Source: Pseudarthrobacter polychromogenes (GTDB taxonomy: Bacteria; Actinomycetota; Actinomycetes; Actinomycetales; Micrococcaceae). From it: a stretch of 64,000 bases of DNA. The notes below the pieces were generated by a model, which saw nothing but the letters and a program-made list of their open reading frames with translations, had not been told where the DNA came from and ran no database searches. The stretch spans positions 186,001 through 250,000 of the forward strand of contig NZ_BMKU01000001.1 in NCBI RefSeq assembly GCF_014644495.1, written 5' to 3'. A program made the translations under genes and the position numbers. Each line of letters begins with the position of its first letter. Within the stretch, counting starts at the first letter, position 1. This document shows, piece by piece, positions 49,651 through 59,259 of the stretch.

Positions 49651-50856
49651 TTGGCATCAGACACTCTTGAGGACGTCTTCAGCGCACTTCGCCGGAGGCC
49701 GGATGTGGAAGCGCCCAACCTGCAGGCGTGGGACGCCACGGACCGGCTCCTGCTGGAGGCAGCTGCGGACTTGGTCCCCGGCGGAAGCACGGTTGCCGTT
49801 ATCGGGGACCGCTATGGCGCCCTGACCCTCGGCGCCCTGGCCACCCTCAGCCCGGGCGCGGTGCGCGTGCACCAGGACCTGGTCACCGGAGAACGCGCCC
49901 TGCAGCTCAACGCCGCCGGACTTCGCAGCGGCGGCCTCCTGCCGGACACCACAGCAGGAATGCCCGACGGCGGCGCCGGGAACCAGCCCGGCTTCACGCA
50001 GGTGCCACTCGGGCCTGAGCTCCTTGCCGGCGCCCAAACGGTGCTTTTGCAGCTGCCCAAGACCCTGGCGGAACTGGATGAAGTTGCTGCCGCCGTGGCC
50101 CGGTACGCCGCGCCTGACGTCACGCTGCTCGCGGGCGGGCGGGTTAAGCACATGTCCCTCGGCATGAACTCGGTGCTGGAACGGCACTTCCGCTCGGTCC
50201 GGCCCCAGCTCGCCCGGCAGAAATCCCGCGTGATCCTGGCGGGCGGGCCGCAGGGGAGCGGGGAGCAGGAACGCTATCCCGTCGTCGAACACCTCGCTGA
50301 ACTGGACCTCAAGGTCGCCGCCCATGGTGCCGTCTTCGCAGGCACCAAACTGGATATTGGCACCAGGTTCCTGCTGACGTTCCTTCCCTCCATGAAGGCA
50401 GCCCGGCACGCTGTCGACCTCGGCTGCGGCACCGGAATCCTCGCCGCCATGTACGCCCGGCAGCACCCCGGTTCGCAGGTGACCGCCACGGACCAGTCCG
50501 CCGCGGCCGTGGCCTCCGCCCAGGCCACGGCACAGGCCAACGGCCTGGCCGAGCGCATCACGGTCCTGCAGGACGACGCCCTCGGCACCATGGCGGACGG
50601 CAGCGTGGACCTGGTCCTGCTCAACCCGCCGTTCCATGTAGGTGCGGGCGTCCATGCAGGAGCAGGTTTGAAAATGATTGAAGCCGCGGGCAGGGTGCTC
50701 GCTCCGAAGGGAGAACTGTGGACGGTCTTCAACCGCCACCTGCCCTACCTGCCGGCGCTTGAGCGGCACGTGGGGCCAACCGTGGTGAAGGGCCGGAACC
50801 CCAAGTTCACGGTGACCTTGAGCACCCGCCGCAGCGCGGACCAGGCAGGGGCCTGA
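49651..50856 (+). CDS. RsmC/RlmG-like SAM-dependent methyltransferase
   Basis: A 401-residue protein with two methyltransferase-like halves. The N-terminal half (1-190) lacks a complete SAM site, as in RsmC and RlmG; the C-terminal half has V-D-L-G-C-G-T-G-I near 255 and N-P-P-F-H near 325, the motif for methylating exocyclic amino groups of guanine or adenine in nucleic acid. Thus a 2-methylguanosine rRNA methyltransferase is most likely; which site cannot be told. TTG start at 49651 with AGGA upstream; open frame extends further but overlaps the previous gene. Confidence 0.85.
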   Translation: MASDTLEDVFSALRRRPDVEAPNLQAWDATDRLLLEAAADLVPGGSTVAVIGDRYGALTLGALATLSPGAVRVHQDLVTGERALQLNAAGLRSGGLLPDTTAGMPDGGAGNQPGFTQVPLGPELLAGAQTVLLQLPKTLAELDEVAAAVARYAAPDVTLLAGGRVKHMSLGMNSVLERHFRSVRPQLARQKSRVILAGGPQGSGEQERYPVVEHLAELDLKVAAHGAVFAGTKLDIGTRFLLTFLPSMKAARHAVDLGCGTGILAAMYARQHPGSQVTATDQSAAAVASAQATAQANGLAERITVLQDDALGTMADGSVDLVLLNPPFHVGAGVHAGAGLKMIEAAGRVLAPKGELWTVFNRHLPYLPALERHVGPTVVKGRNPKFTVTLSTRRSADQAGA

Positions 50857-51037
50857 GCCGTGGCCCGCAGCCTGTCGGGCAGCGCCACCTTCCATGGCGG
50901 GCAGCGCCACCTTCGCTGCCGGGCCCGCGCACGGGGCCGCGCCGCGCCGTCGTGCCGTCCTATGGGTCTCTGACCACGCGTAACGTACGATTCAAGCATC
51001 ACCATATGTACGTGGCCGAAGACGTTTAGGGGACGCT
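50857..51037. promoter_or_regulatory. Intergenic region before the sugar-uptake ROK gene
   Basis: Contains a 17-base direct repeat (50876-50892 and 50898-50914) and, nearer the gene, inverted arms ACGTAC (50983-50988) and GTACGT (51008-51013) separated by 19 bases, a possible operator. No gene is seen. Confidence 0.4.
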
Positions 51038-52291
51038 GTGACTGAGATCCGCCAATCCTCTCCGAGGCGCGGAACCAACCTGCCCAAAATGGGGGACTTC
51101 AACCTCACGGTGATCCTGGACGCCATCCGCAGGTCCTCCGGCGGCCTCAGCCGCGTGGAACTTGCCCAGATTGTGGGCCTGTCGCCGCAGACCATCTCCA
51201 ACATCTCACGGCGCCTCCTGGACCAGAACCTGATCGTGGAAGCCGGCAAGGAAGGCAGCGGCCCGGGCAAGCCGCGCACCATCCTCCGGCTCAACCCTGG
51301 CGGTGTGTACGCCCTCGGCGTCCACCTCGATCCCGCGGTGACCACGTTCGTGGTCCTGGACCTGGTGGGATCGGTGGTGCGGCATTCCCGGATCAAAACC
51401 CCCGGCGGCAACGACCCCTCGGCGGTCATCGCCACCATCGCGGCCGAGATCGACCAGTTGGTGGAGGATTCCGGCGTGGACCGGGAGCGGATCGCCGGCC
51501 TGGGAGTGGCCGCACCGGGCCCCATCGACCTGGACAACGGCACTGTGGTGGATCCGCCGCTGCTGCCCGGCTGGGACAGGGTGGAACTGCGCAGCGCCCT
51601 TTCCGAAGCCACCGGATACTCGGTCCTGGTGGACAAGGACGTCACCAGCGCGGCCGTAGCGGAAACCTGGGCCGGCGGCCCCAGCGGCTCCGGCAGCTTC
51701 ATCTTCATGTACATGGGCACCGGCATAGGCTGCGGCATTGTCCTCAATGACGAGGTGATCCGGGGAACCTCCGGAAATGCCGGCGAGATCGGCCACATCA
51801 TTGTGGATCCTGACGGCGCCCCCTGTGATTGCGGCCTGCGCGGCTGCGTAAAATCCACCTGCATCCCGCAGGTGCTGGTGTCCGAAGCGGAAAACGCCGG
51901 CATCCTGGACGGCTCCCGTTCAGGCAACAGCGGAGCGGAAATCCAGCAGAGCTTTTCCCGGTTGTGCGACCTCGCGGACCAGGGCAACGAGCAGGCCCTT
52001 GCCATCATCGACCGGTCCGCGGTGCGCGTGGCCCGGGCGGTGGCCGTGGTGACCAACACGCTGGACGTTGAACGGGTGGTGTTCGGTGGGCCGTTCTGGA
52101 GCCGCCTGGCGGACCGATACCTCGAGAAGATCCCGGCGCTGCTGGACGCCCACAGCGACACCCGGCTCATCCATCCCATCGAGGTTGTGGGCACCGGGGT
52201 GGGGGACGACGTCGGCGCCATCGGGGCGGCTTCCCTGGTCCTGGAACATACGCTGGCCCCGCGGGCCCAGCGGCTCCTCCTCGAGAGCTGA
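51038..52291 (+). CDS. ROK-family transcriptional regulator
   Basis: A 417-residue regulator: winged HTH near 25-80 (L-S-R-V-E-L-A-Q-I-V-G-L-S-P-Q-T-I) and ROK sugar-binding domain with zinc motif G-H-I-I-V-D-P-D-G-A-P-C-D-C-G-L-R-G-C near 255-273. It precedes, in the same direction, a three-gene sugar importer, so it probably controls that uptake in response to the sugar or its phosphate. Only its general fold is shared with the xylR at 1521. GTG start with GGGGAC upstream. Confidence 0.88.
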   Translation: MTEIRQSSPRRGTNLPKMGDFNLTVILDAIRRSSGGLSRVELAQIVGLSPQTISNISRRLLDQNLIVEAGKEGSGPGKPRTILRLNPGGVYALGVHLDPAVTTFVVLDLVGSVVRHSRIKTPGGNDPSAVIATIAAEIDQLVEDSGVDRERIAGLGVAAPGPIDLDNGTVVDPPLLPGWDRVELRSALSEATGYSVLVDKDVTSAAVAETWAGGPSGSGSFIFMYMGTGIGCGIVLNDEVIRGTSGNAGEIGHIIVDPDGAPCDCGLRGCVKSTCIPQVLVSEAENAGILDGSRSGNSGAEIQQSFSRLCDLADQGNEQALAIIDRSAVRVARAVAVVTNTLDVERVVFGGPFWSRLADRYLEKIPALLDAHSDTRLIHPIEVVGTGVGDDVGAIGAASLVLEHTLAPRAQRLLLES

Positions 52292-52408
52292 CCCGGCGGG
52301 CTGTTCGCAGCGTCTTGCCTGCGGCAGGACGTCCATCTAGCATGTGCATACTGTGCGGTTTGGGGCCCGCCAACAACAGGGCCGCCGCCATCGACCGAAT
52401 GGAGCGCC

Positions 52409-53761
52409 ATGCGTCGCCGGGCCCTGAAGACCATGTCCCTGATTGCCGCGGCAACGGTAGCCCTGGCGGCCTGCAGCCCGGACGATCCCGGCGCTTCGTC
52501 CAAAACCCTGAAAGTTGCGTATCAGAAAACGGACTCCTTCACCGCCCTGGACACCATGCTCCAGGCCGCCAAACAGGAGTTTGAGGCGGCTAACCAGGGA
52601 GTGACCGTTGAACTGCAGCCCATCCAGGCCAACGACGACGACTACGGGACAAAACTGGCCCTCGCGCTGCGCTCGCCATCCACGGCGCCCGACGTTTTCT
52701 ACGAGGACACGTTCAAGGTCCGCTCCGACGTGGACGCCGGCTACCTCCTGAAACTGGACAGCTACCTGGAGGGCTGGGAGGAATGGGACACGTTCGACGA
52801 CGGCGCCAAGGCGGCAGGGCGTGCGGACGACGGCGGGACGTACGCAGTGCCCCTTGGCACCGACACCCGCGCCATCTGGTACAACCGGAAAGTCCTGGAA
52901 GCTGCCGGGGTCACCCTTCCCTGGGAGCCGCGCAGCTGGCAGGACATCCTGGACACGGCACGGAAGATCAAGGCCAACGACCCCACCGTTGTCCCGTTCA
53001 ACATGTACGCAGGCAAGGGAACCGGCGAGGGGACCGTCATGCAGAGCTTCTACGAGCTGCTCTACGGCACGGGATCCTCGCTCTATGACGAAGAGACCGG
53101 GAAATGGGTGGTGGGCTCGGCCGGCTTCCAGGACTCGCTGGCCTTCCTCAAGACCCTTTATGACGAACAGCTGGCCGTTTCACCAGCCGAGGCCCTCGAT
53201 GCCAACGTGTGGAAGAAAGTGTTCGGGGAGTGGCTGCCCAACGCAAAGATGGGCGCCACCGTTGAAGGGTCCTACGCGCCGTCGTTCTGGCAGGATGGCG
53301 GGAGCTATGAGTGGCCGGGCTACGAACAGGAGATGGGCGTTGCCCCCTTCCCCACCCAGGACGGCCAGGCACCGGGGGCTGTGAGCATGTCCGGCGGCTG
53401 GACGCTGGCGCTCGGGGCGGAGACCAAGGAGCCTGAGCTGGCGTTCAGCTTCCTGACCACTGCGCTCAACGAACAGAACTCCCTCAGCTTCACCGTGGAA
53501 AGCTCGCAGATTGCCGTCCGGAAAGACGTGGCCGCCGACCCCGGGTACCTTGACGCCAACCCGTTCGTCAGGGATGTTTCCGCCCTCGTTTCGGTGACGA
53601 AGTACCGCCCTGCAACTGCCGACTACCCCCGTATTTCCGCGGCTGTTCAGGAAGCCACCGAGGCCGTCATCACCGGCACCAGGTCGCCCCAGGAAGCGGC
53701 TGCGGACTATGACGCCGCCGTGGCGGACATCGTGGGTGCCGCCAAGACCGTCCGGAAGTAG
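52409..53761 (+). CDS. ABC sugar transporter, substrate-binding lipoprotein
   Basis: A 450-residue extracellular solute-binding protein, family 1. N-terminal signal with lipobox V-A-L-A-A-C, acylated Cys22, then K-V-A-Y-Q-K-T-D-S-F as first strand, and later P-D-V-F-Y-E-D and aromatic residues (W-Y-N-R, S-F-W-Q-D) that line sugar sites in this family. Anchored outside the membrane, it delivers sugar to the two permeases that follow. Likely an oligosaccharide, but identity is unknown. ATG 52409 follows GGAG by 5 bases. Confidence 0.92.
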   Translation: MRRRALKTMSLIAAATVALAACSPDDPGASSKTLKVAYQKTDSFTALDTMLQAAKQEFEAANQGVTVELQPIQANDDDYGTKLALALRSPSTAPDVFYEDTFKVRSDVDAGYLLKLDSYLEGWEEWDTFDDGAKAAGRADDGGTYAVPLGTDTRAIWYNRKVLEAAGVTLPWEPRSWQDILDTARKIKANDPTVVPFNMYAGKGTGEGTVMQSFYELLYGTGSSLYDEETGKWVVGSAGFQDSLAFLKTLYDEQLAVSPAEALDANVWKKVFGEWLPNAKMGATVEGSYAPSFWQDGGSYEWPGYEQEMGVAPFPTQDGQAPGAVSMSGGWTLALGAETKEPELAFSFLTTALNEQNSLSFTVESSQIAVRKDVAADPGYLDANPFVRDVSALVSVTKYRPATADYPRISAAVQEATEAVITGTRSPQEAAADYDAAVADIVGAAKTVRK

Positions 53762-53764
53762 CGG

Positions 53765-54646
53765 GTGCGGTCTCCAGCCACGGCACGGCAACTGCTCCGT
53801 TACCTTCCGGTCCTTCCTGCTGTCCTGCTCCTCCTTGTCTTCCTGGCGGGCCCCGTGCTCTGGGCCTTCCACGCATCCCTCACGGACGCCGGCCTCACCG
53901 GCCGCAGTGCCCGCAATCCCTCATGGGTGGGGCTGGAGAACTACCAGCGGCTGCTGGCGGACCCGGTGTTTCCGCTCTCCGTCCTCCTCACGGTGGTGTT
54001 CGTGGCGGGTTCGGCGGTACTGGGGCAGAACCTGCTGGGCCTCGCGCTGGCCGTGCTGATGCGGCGGGCACGGCCGCTGGTGTCCGCCGTCGTCGGCACC
54101 ACCGTGGTGGCCGCCTGGGTGCTGCCGGAAATCGTGGCCGCCTTCGCCGCCTATGCGTACTTCAGCGGGGACGGGACCCTGAACCAGCTACTGGGCGGCC
54201 TGGGACTTGTCCGGCAGGAGTGGCTGTACGCCTTTCCCATGGTGGCCGTGATGCTCGCCAACGTGTGGCGGGGGACAGCCTTTTCCATGCTGGTGTACCG
54301 GGCCGCATTGAATGAGGTTCCGGCGGAGGTGACCGAGGCGGCCCAGATGGATGGAGCCCACGGCTGGCAGCGGTTCGCGTTCATTACGCTGCCGATGATC
54401 CGGGGGAGCATCACCACCAACCTGATGCTGATCACGCTGCAGACCCTCGCCGTCTTTACGCTCGTCTGGGTGATGACGGCGGGCGGGCCCGCCAACGCCA
54501 GCACCACCCTGCCTGTCCTTGCCTACCAGGAGGCCTTCAAGTTCGGGGATATCGGCTACGGGACAGCCGTGGCTTCGGTGCTGATCCTGATCGGCGCCGC
54601 GTTTGGGCTGGCGTACGTGCGGCTGCTCCGGGAGCCGCGGCCATGA
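53765..54646 (+). CDS. ABC sugar transporter permease, MalF type
   Basis: A 293-residue integral membrane protein with six spans. The cytoplasmic EAA loop reads E-V-T-E-A-A-Q-M-D-G-A near 195 followed by F-I-T-L-P, the docking site for the ATPase. GTG start 3 bases after the SBP stop; its last 4 bases overlap the next gene (ATGA). Confidence 0.93.
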   Translation: MRSPATARQLLRYLPVLPAVLLLLVFLAGPVLWAFHASLTDAGLTGRSARNPSWVGLENYQRLLADPVFPLSVLLTVVFVAGSAVLGQNLLGLALAVLMRRARPLVSAVVGTTVVAAWVLPEIVAAFAAYAYFSGDGTLNQLLGGLGLVRQEWLYAFPMVAVMLANVWRGTAFSMLVYRAALNEVPAEVTEAAQMDGAHGWQRFAFITLPMIRGSITTNLMLITLQTLAVFTLVWVMTAGGPANASTTLPVLAYQEAFKFGDIGYGTAVASVLILIGAAFGLAYVRLLREPRP

Positions 54647-55518
54647 CCGCCCCCACCAGGACGCTGGGCAGCCTTCCGCTCCGGCCCGCCGCGCCCAGGC
54701 GGCGCCAGGCCGGCAGCACCCCGGCTGACCTGGTGCTGCTGCTGATTGGCGCCTGCTTCCTGCTGCCCCTGCTCTGGCTCATCCTGGCTTCGCTGGACGC
54801 CGAAGCCGGGCATGAGCTGAAGCTTCCGGACCGGGCCGGCCTGGACAACTTCGCCGCAGTGCTGACGCCGGAGTTGCTGCTCCGGCCCTTATGGAACAGT
54901 GTGCTGCTGTCCGGGGGGACGGCGACGGTCACCGTTGTGGCCGCTGTACTGGCGGCCTACCCGCTGTCCCGCTACCGGTCCAGGTTCAACCGGCGCTTCA
55001 TGTACACCGTCCTCTTTGGGACCTGCCTGCCCATCACGGCGATCATGGTCCCCGTGTATGGGCTCTTCGTCCAGCTTGAATTGCTTGACTCGATGACTGC
55101 CACCATCTTCTTTATGGCCACCACCACCTTGCCCATGGCCATCTGGATGACCCGGAACTTCATGGAGGGCGTGCCGGTGTCGCTGGAAGAAGCAGCCTGG
55201 GTGGATGGCGCATCGCGGATGACGGCACTGCGGACCATTGTCCTGCCGCTGATGAAGCAGGGGCTGGGGGTGGTGTTCATTTTTGTGTTCATCCAGGCCT
55301 GGGGAAACTTCTTCGTCCCATTCGTGCTGCTCCTCTCGGAAGCACGGCAGCCCGCGGCGGTGTCCATCTTCAGTTTCTTCGGACAGCATGGTGCAGTGGC
55401 CTACGGCCAGCTGGCCGCATTCTCCATTCTGTATTCGCTGCCGGTGCTGGTTCTCTATGTCATCGTGGCGAGGGGCGGCAGCGGTTCCTTTGCCCTGTCC
55501 GGAGCGGTGCGGGGCTGA
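54643..55518 (+). CDS. ABC sugar transporter permease, MalG type
   Basis: A 291-residue six-span permease. EAA loop S-L-E-E-A-A-W-V-D-G-A near 180, then I-V-L-P-L-M-K-Q-G. It pairs with the MalF-type subunit. The ATG overlaps that gene by 4 bases, giving translational coupling. No ATP-binding gene follows; the next gene is on the other strand, so a shared MsiK-like ATPase elsewhere is needed. Confidence 0.93.
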   Translation: MTAPTRTLGSLPLRPAAPRRRQAGSTPADLVLLLIGACFLLPLLWLILASLDAEAGHELKLPDRAGLDNFAAVLTPELLLRPLWNSVLLSGGTATVTVVAAVLAAYPLSRYRSRFNRRFMYTVLFGTCLPITAIMVPVYGLFVQLELLDSMTATIFFMATTTLPMAIWMTRNFMEGVPVSLEEAAWVDGASRMTALRTIVLPLMKQGLGVVFIFVFIQAWGNFFVPFVLLLSEARQPAAVSIFSFFGQHGAVAYGQLAAFSILYSLPVLVLYVIVARGGSGSFALSGAVRG

Positions 55519-55560
55519 ACGGGCTTTGCTGCCGCAGCCGGACGGGCAGGAGGAACGGTT

Positions 55561-55764
55561 TCAGTCGATGTCCTCCAGGACCACACCGAACGGAAGGGTC
55601 TCGTCGAGGTGGGCCTGGTGGCCGGTGGAACCCGGGTTGTACGTGACCCGTACTCCATGAAGCCTGTCTGCCGCGGACTGCTGCAGGACGGGCTTGACGG
55701 TGCTGATGAACATCTCGCTTTTGTCGGCGAGAAACTCCTTGTAACTGGCTGGAAGCTCGCTCAT
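55561..55764 (-). CDS. Small hypothetical protein, 67 residues
   Basis: A short acidic protein without signal or membrane span, reading S-E-L-P-A-S-Y-K-E-F-L-A and ending P-F-G-V-V-L-E-D-I-D. A bottom-strand -10 TATCCT (55771-55776) is 6 bases from the ATG, the same leaderless layout as several neighbours, which supports the gene. No known family recognised. Convergent with the permease gene and divergent from the moxR-like gene. Confidence 0.6.
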   Translation of the reverse strand: MSELPASYKEFLADKSEMFISTVKPVLQQSAADRLHGVRVTYNPGSTGHQAHLDETLPFGVVLEDID

Positions 55765-55904
55765 GCCAAAAGGATAGACCTGGCAACGGCTGATGGGGAG
55801 GGGTCCCCATTGTCCAAAATGCCGGGGCGGTCTTGGATAGGATGGCGGGCGGAGTGCAGCCGGCCGGCAGCCACGCCCAGATCAGTTACCAGGGGGAAAA
55901 TCCA

Positions 55905-56912
55905 GTGCTTTCGACCAGTGCGTCCGCGAGAATCGAACCCTCGGAACTGGCCCGGGCACAGCAGGTGGCGGCGAAGATTGCCGGCAGCTTTGACGCTAAG
56001 GTTGTGGGGCAGGCCCGGCTGCGTGAATCGCTGCTGGTGGGGCTGCTGACCGGCGGGCATATCCTCCTGGAAAGCGTCCCGGGCCTTGCCAAGACCACGG
56101 CCGCCCAGGCCGTTGCAGACGCAGTGAGCGCCGATTTCCGGCGGATCCAGTGCACCCCGGACCTGCTGCCCAGCGACATTGTGGGTACCCAGATCTACGA
56201 CGCCGTCAACGGCACCTTCGTCACGCAGCTGGGACCGGTCCACGCCAACATTGTGCTCCTCGACGAAATCAACCGTTCCAGCGCCAAAACGCAGAGCGCC
56301 ATGCTTGAGGCAATGCAGGAACGCCAGACCTCCATCGGCGGCCAGGAGTACCCGCTGCCCTCGCCCTTCCTGGTCCTGGCCACCCAGAACCCCATCGAGC
56401 AGGAGGGCACCTACCAGCTGCCGGAAGCCCAGATGGACCGTTTCATGCTCAAGGACGTGCTGGACTATCCGTCCCCCGCGGAGGAAGCCGAGATCATCCG
56501 GCGCATCGATGCCGGGGTGTACACGCCGGAGCAGGTGCCCGCCGCCGCCGCCTCCCTGGAGGCCGTCACCGCCGCCCAGGAACTGGTCCGGCGTGTTTAC
56601 ATCGATCCCGCCGTCATCAACTACATCGTGGGCCTGGTCTTCGTCACCAGGAACGCCCACCAGTACATCGACTCCCGGCTGGCCGGCTTCATCGAGTTCG
56701 GCGCGAGCCCCCGGGCCAGTATTGCCTTTAGCCAGGCCGCCCGTGCAGTGGCACTGCTGAACGGCAGGGACCACGTCATTCCCGAGGACGTCAAAACGCT
56801 GGCCCACCGGGTACTGCGCCACCGCCTGATCCTGAACTTCGACGCAGTGGCGGAACAGGTGCGGGTGGAAACGGTGATCGACGCCGTCGTCGCTGCCGTC
56901 CAGACCCCCTGA
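55905..56912 (+). CDS. MoxR-family AAA+ ATPase
   Basis: A 335-residue AAA+ protein with a Walker A of the form E-S-V-P-G-L-A-K-T-T near 57, Walker B V-L-L-D-E-I-N-R near 117, sensor-1 A-T-Q-N-P-I-E-Q-E-G and the C-terminal lid with S-P-R-A-S-I. MoxR ATPases act as chaperones for partner VWA proteins, here encoded by the same operon. GTG 55905 follows AGGGGGAAAA; the frame is open 24 codons earlier without support. Leads a six-gene run to 61183. Confidence 0.94.
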   Translation: MLSTSASARIEPSELARAQQVAAKIAGSFDAKVVGQARLRESLLVGLLTGGHILLESVPGLAKTTAAQAVADAVSADFRRIQCTPDLLPSDIVGTQIYDAVNGTFVTQLGPVHANIVLLDEINRSSAKTQSAMLEAMQERQTSIGGQEYPLPSPFLVLATQNPIEQEGTYQLPEAQMDRFMLKDVLDYPSPAEEAEIIRRIDAGVYTPEQVPAAAASLEAVTAAQELVRRVYIDPAVINYIVGLVFVTRNAHQYIDSRLAGFIEFGASPRASIAFSQAARAVALLNGRDHVIPEDVKTLAHRVLRHRLILNFDAVAEQVRVETVIDAVVAAVQTP

Positions 56913-56919
56913 GGCCCGG

Positions 56920-57819
56920 GTGACCAGCCTCCTCCAGCGGGTGAAGTCGGATATGGCCATCTTCGCCCACCGCAAAGCCCGCGGCATGCTTGACGGCGAA
57001 TACGGCTCGGTGTTCCGCGGCCGCAGCCTGGACTTCGATGACCTCCGCGCCTACATCCCGGGGGACGAGGTCCGCGACATCGACTGGAAGGCATCGGCAC
57101 GGCACGGTTCACCGCTGATCAGGAGGTACGTGGCGGTCCGCCGGCAGACAGTCATCCTTGTCACCGACACCGGCCGCAACATGGCCGCGGCGGCCCGCGG
57201 CGGGGAAACGAAAAAGGACATCGCAGTGATGGCACTGGGCGTCATGGGGTACCTTGCCCACCGTCACGGCGACGTGGTGGGACTGGTGGCCGGCGATTCA
57301 GGGGGCACGACCGCGTTGCCGGCCAAGGGCGGCGAGGCCCACCTGGAACGGCTTCTCCGGCGGGTGGATTCTGCGGCAACACTGGACGCCGCGCCCAGCA
57401 GGATCGAGGACCAGCTGGAGCACGTGGCGCGGACCATCAAAGGCCGCAACCTGCTGTTCGTCGTCGCCGATGAGGTGGCGGCGAGCCCGGCCACCAGCCA
57501 GCTGCTGCGCCGCCTTCAGGCCCAGCACGAGATCCTCTGGCTTACGGTCAGGGACGCCGGACTGGTCCCGGGCGCACCCCTCCTGCCGCCGGACCAGGTT
57601 CCGGACTCCTACAGCGTCTCCGGCTCCTACCCGCTTCTTGCACACCTTGCCAGGGACCCGGCTGTCGCCTCTGCCTATGCCACCGCCGTCGCCGCTCGCG
57701 ACGCCGGCCGGAAAGCCATGCTGCGCCAGGCCGGCATCACGGAGGGCGAGGTGGCGGGCAGCCGGGACGTGGTCACCGCGCTGTTCGCTCTCCTGGAAAG
57801 GCACCGCCGTGCAGGCTGA
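56920..57819 (+). CDS. DUF58 domain protein
   Basis: A 299-residue cytosolic protein with the DUF58 signature P-G-D-E-V-R-D-I-D-W-K-A-S-A-R near 46 and a VWA-like fold after it (V-T-D-T-G-R-N-M with a near-MIDAS Asp). DUF58 partners MoxR in most genomes. GTG start 7 bases after the moxR stop. The next start overlaps its end by 11 bases. Confidence 0.92.
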   Translation: MTSLLQRVKSDMAIFAHRKARGMLDGEYGSVFRGRSLDFDDLRAYIPGDEVRDIDWKASARHGSPLIRRYVAVRRQTVILVTDTGRNMAAAARGGETKKDIAVMALGVMGYLAHRHGDVVGLVAGDSGGTTALPAKGGEAHLERLLRRVDSAATLDAAPSRIEDQLEHVARTIKGRNLLFVVADEVAASPATSQLLRRLQAQHEILWLTVRDAGLVPGAPLLPPDQVPDSYSVSGSYPLLAHLARDPAVASAYATAVAARDAGRKAMLRQAGITEGEVAGSRDVVTALFALLERHRRAG

Positions 57820-58279
57820 CCCCGAATTTTACGGCCCGCTGCAGTATGGCCCGGTGTGGATGTGGGCAGGCGTGGCGCTGCTTGTCCTGGTGGCCGCCTG
57901 GTACGCCTTCGTGCTTGCAGCCACGCGAAGGCCCCGGGAGGCGCACAGCATCCAGCGTCCTGCCCAGCTGACGAACCTGGCAGCCCTCAAGGCGGCGTAC
58001 CTGCAGCGGATCGATGATGTGGAACGGGACGCCGCCGCCGGAACGCGGAGCGCCCGCGGCTCCCACCAGGAAATCAGCCTCCTGCTGAGGAAGTTCGTCC
58101 GCGACGCCACCGGAGTGGACGCGCCCCGCATGACGCAGGCGGACCTGGCCAGGCATCCCCTTCCCGCGGCTGCGGCCGCCGTCGGAGCCCTGTACCCGGC
58201 CGCGTTCGGCCCCGACCCCGTTCCTTCCGTAGCCTCATCCGCTGCCGCAGCGCGAAGGGCGGTGCAGGCATGGAACTGA
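57809..58279 (+). CDS. DUF4381-like membrane protein
   Basis: A 156-residue protein with one transmembrane span (about 17-37, M-W-A-G-V-A-L-L-V-L) near the N-terminus and a cytoplasmic helical domain (residues 60-115) with R-G-S-H-Q-E-I-S-L-L-L-R-K-F-V-R, resembling the DUF4381 subunit of Bat-type operons. Overlaps both neighbours (11 and 10 bases), so translation is coupled throughout. GTG start with GGAAAGG upstream. Confidence 0.82.
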   Translation: MQADPEFYGPLQYGPVWMWAGVALLVLVAAWYAFVLAATRRPREAHSIQRPAQLTNLAALKAAYLQRIDDVERDAAAGTRSARGSHQEISLLLRKFVRDATGVDAPRMTQADLARHPLPAAAAAVGALYPAAFGPDPVPSVASSAAAARRAVQAWN

Positions 58280-59259
58280 TGTGGTGGTGGCTGCTTCCCC
58301 CCGCCGCGGTGGCGGCAGGCGCAGCCTGGTGGGCAGCCAAACGGACGGACAGCACAGCCAACGCACGACGGCGTCCGGTGGCCCATGCGGACCGGCTCAC
58401 CCTCCTTCCGGAATACCAGGCTGCCCTGCGGCGGCACCGCCGCTGGCTTGCGGCGGCCCTGCTCGCCTGTGCCGCGCTGCTCGCCTCCACGGCGGTGGCA
58501 GCAGCCCGGCCCGTCGGGGTCACAACCACACGGCCCGAACAGCACAACCGGGACATCATGCTGTGCCTTGACACCTCGGGGTCCATGAGCAGTTCCGACG
58601 CCGCGGTGGTGGATGTCTTCGCCGAACTCGCCGCGGAATTCGACGGCGAACGGATCGGACTCACCATCTTTGACAGCACGGCCATCCAGGTTTTCCCGCT
58701 GACCGACGACTACCACTACGCCCGGGAGCAGCTGAAGCTGGCCCGGGACGCGTTCGACGGCAAGCCCGGCAGTTCGGGATTCCTGGACGGAACGTGGAGC
58801 GGCCGGGGCTCCTCCCTGATCGGGGACGGCCTGGCGTCCTGCCTCAACAGCTTCCCCCGCACCGCCGGCCAGCCGCAGCGCTCGCGGTCCGTGGTCCTGG
58901 CGACGGACAACTTCCTCTCCGGGGAGCCCATCATGACCCTTGGCGAAGCCGCAGCCCTCGCAAGACACAGGGCGGTGCACGTCTACGCGCTCAATCCGGG
59001 GGACCTCGACTACGGTTCAGGCCCGGACCAGCCAGGGGCGCAGCTGCGGGCCGCGGCAGAGTCCACCGGCGGGGCCTACTACGCTCTGGACAACCCCGAG
59101 GCCGTAACGGGTGTGGTGCGGGGCGTTGAGGAAACGGAAAAAACAGCGCTCAGCGGCGCCCCGCGGGCAGTCGTCTCCGATGAGCCGGGCCTTCCGCTGG
59201 CCGCTGCCCTCCTGTCCGGACTGGTCCTCGCGGTTGCCGGCTGGCGGTTGCGGCCATGA
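58270..59259 (+). CDS. VWA domain membrane protein, BatA-like
   Basis: A 329-residue protein with N-terminal hydrophobic spans (2-20, 58-76), a von Willebrand A domain facing out or in between, and a C-terminal span (about 303-325). The metal-ion site is complete at D-T-S-G-S-M-S (D-x-S-x-S) near 101, with T-I-F-D-S-T further on. VWA proteins of this operon type are thought to assemble with MoxR and DUF58. ATG overlaps the previous gene by 10 bases and the stop overlaps the next start by 4. Confidence 0.9.
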   Translation: MELMWWWLLPPAAVAAGAAWWAAKRTDSTANARRRPVAHADRLTLLPEYQAALRRHRRWLAAALLACAALLASTAVAAARPVGVTTTRPEQHNRDIMLCLDTSGSMSSSDAAVVDVFAELAAEFDGERIGLTIFDSTAIQVFPLTDDYHYAREQLKLARDAFDGKPGSSGFLDGTWSGRGSSLIGDGLASCLNSFPRTAGQPQRSRSVVLATDNFLSGEPIMTLGEAAALARHRAVHVYALNPGDLDYGSGPDQPGAQLRAAAESTGGAYYALDNPEAVTGVVRGVEETEKTALSGAPRAVVSDEPGLPLAAALLSGLVLAVAGWRLRP

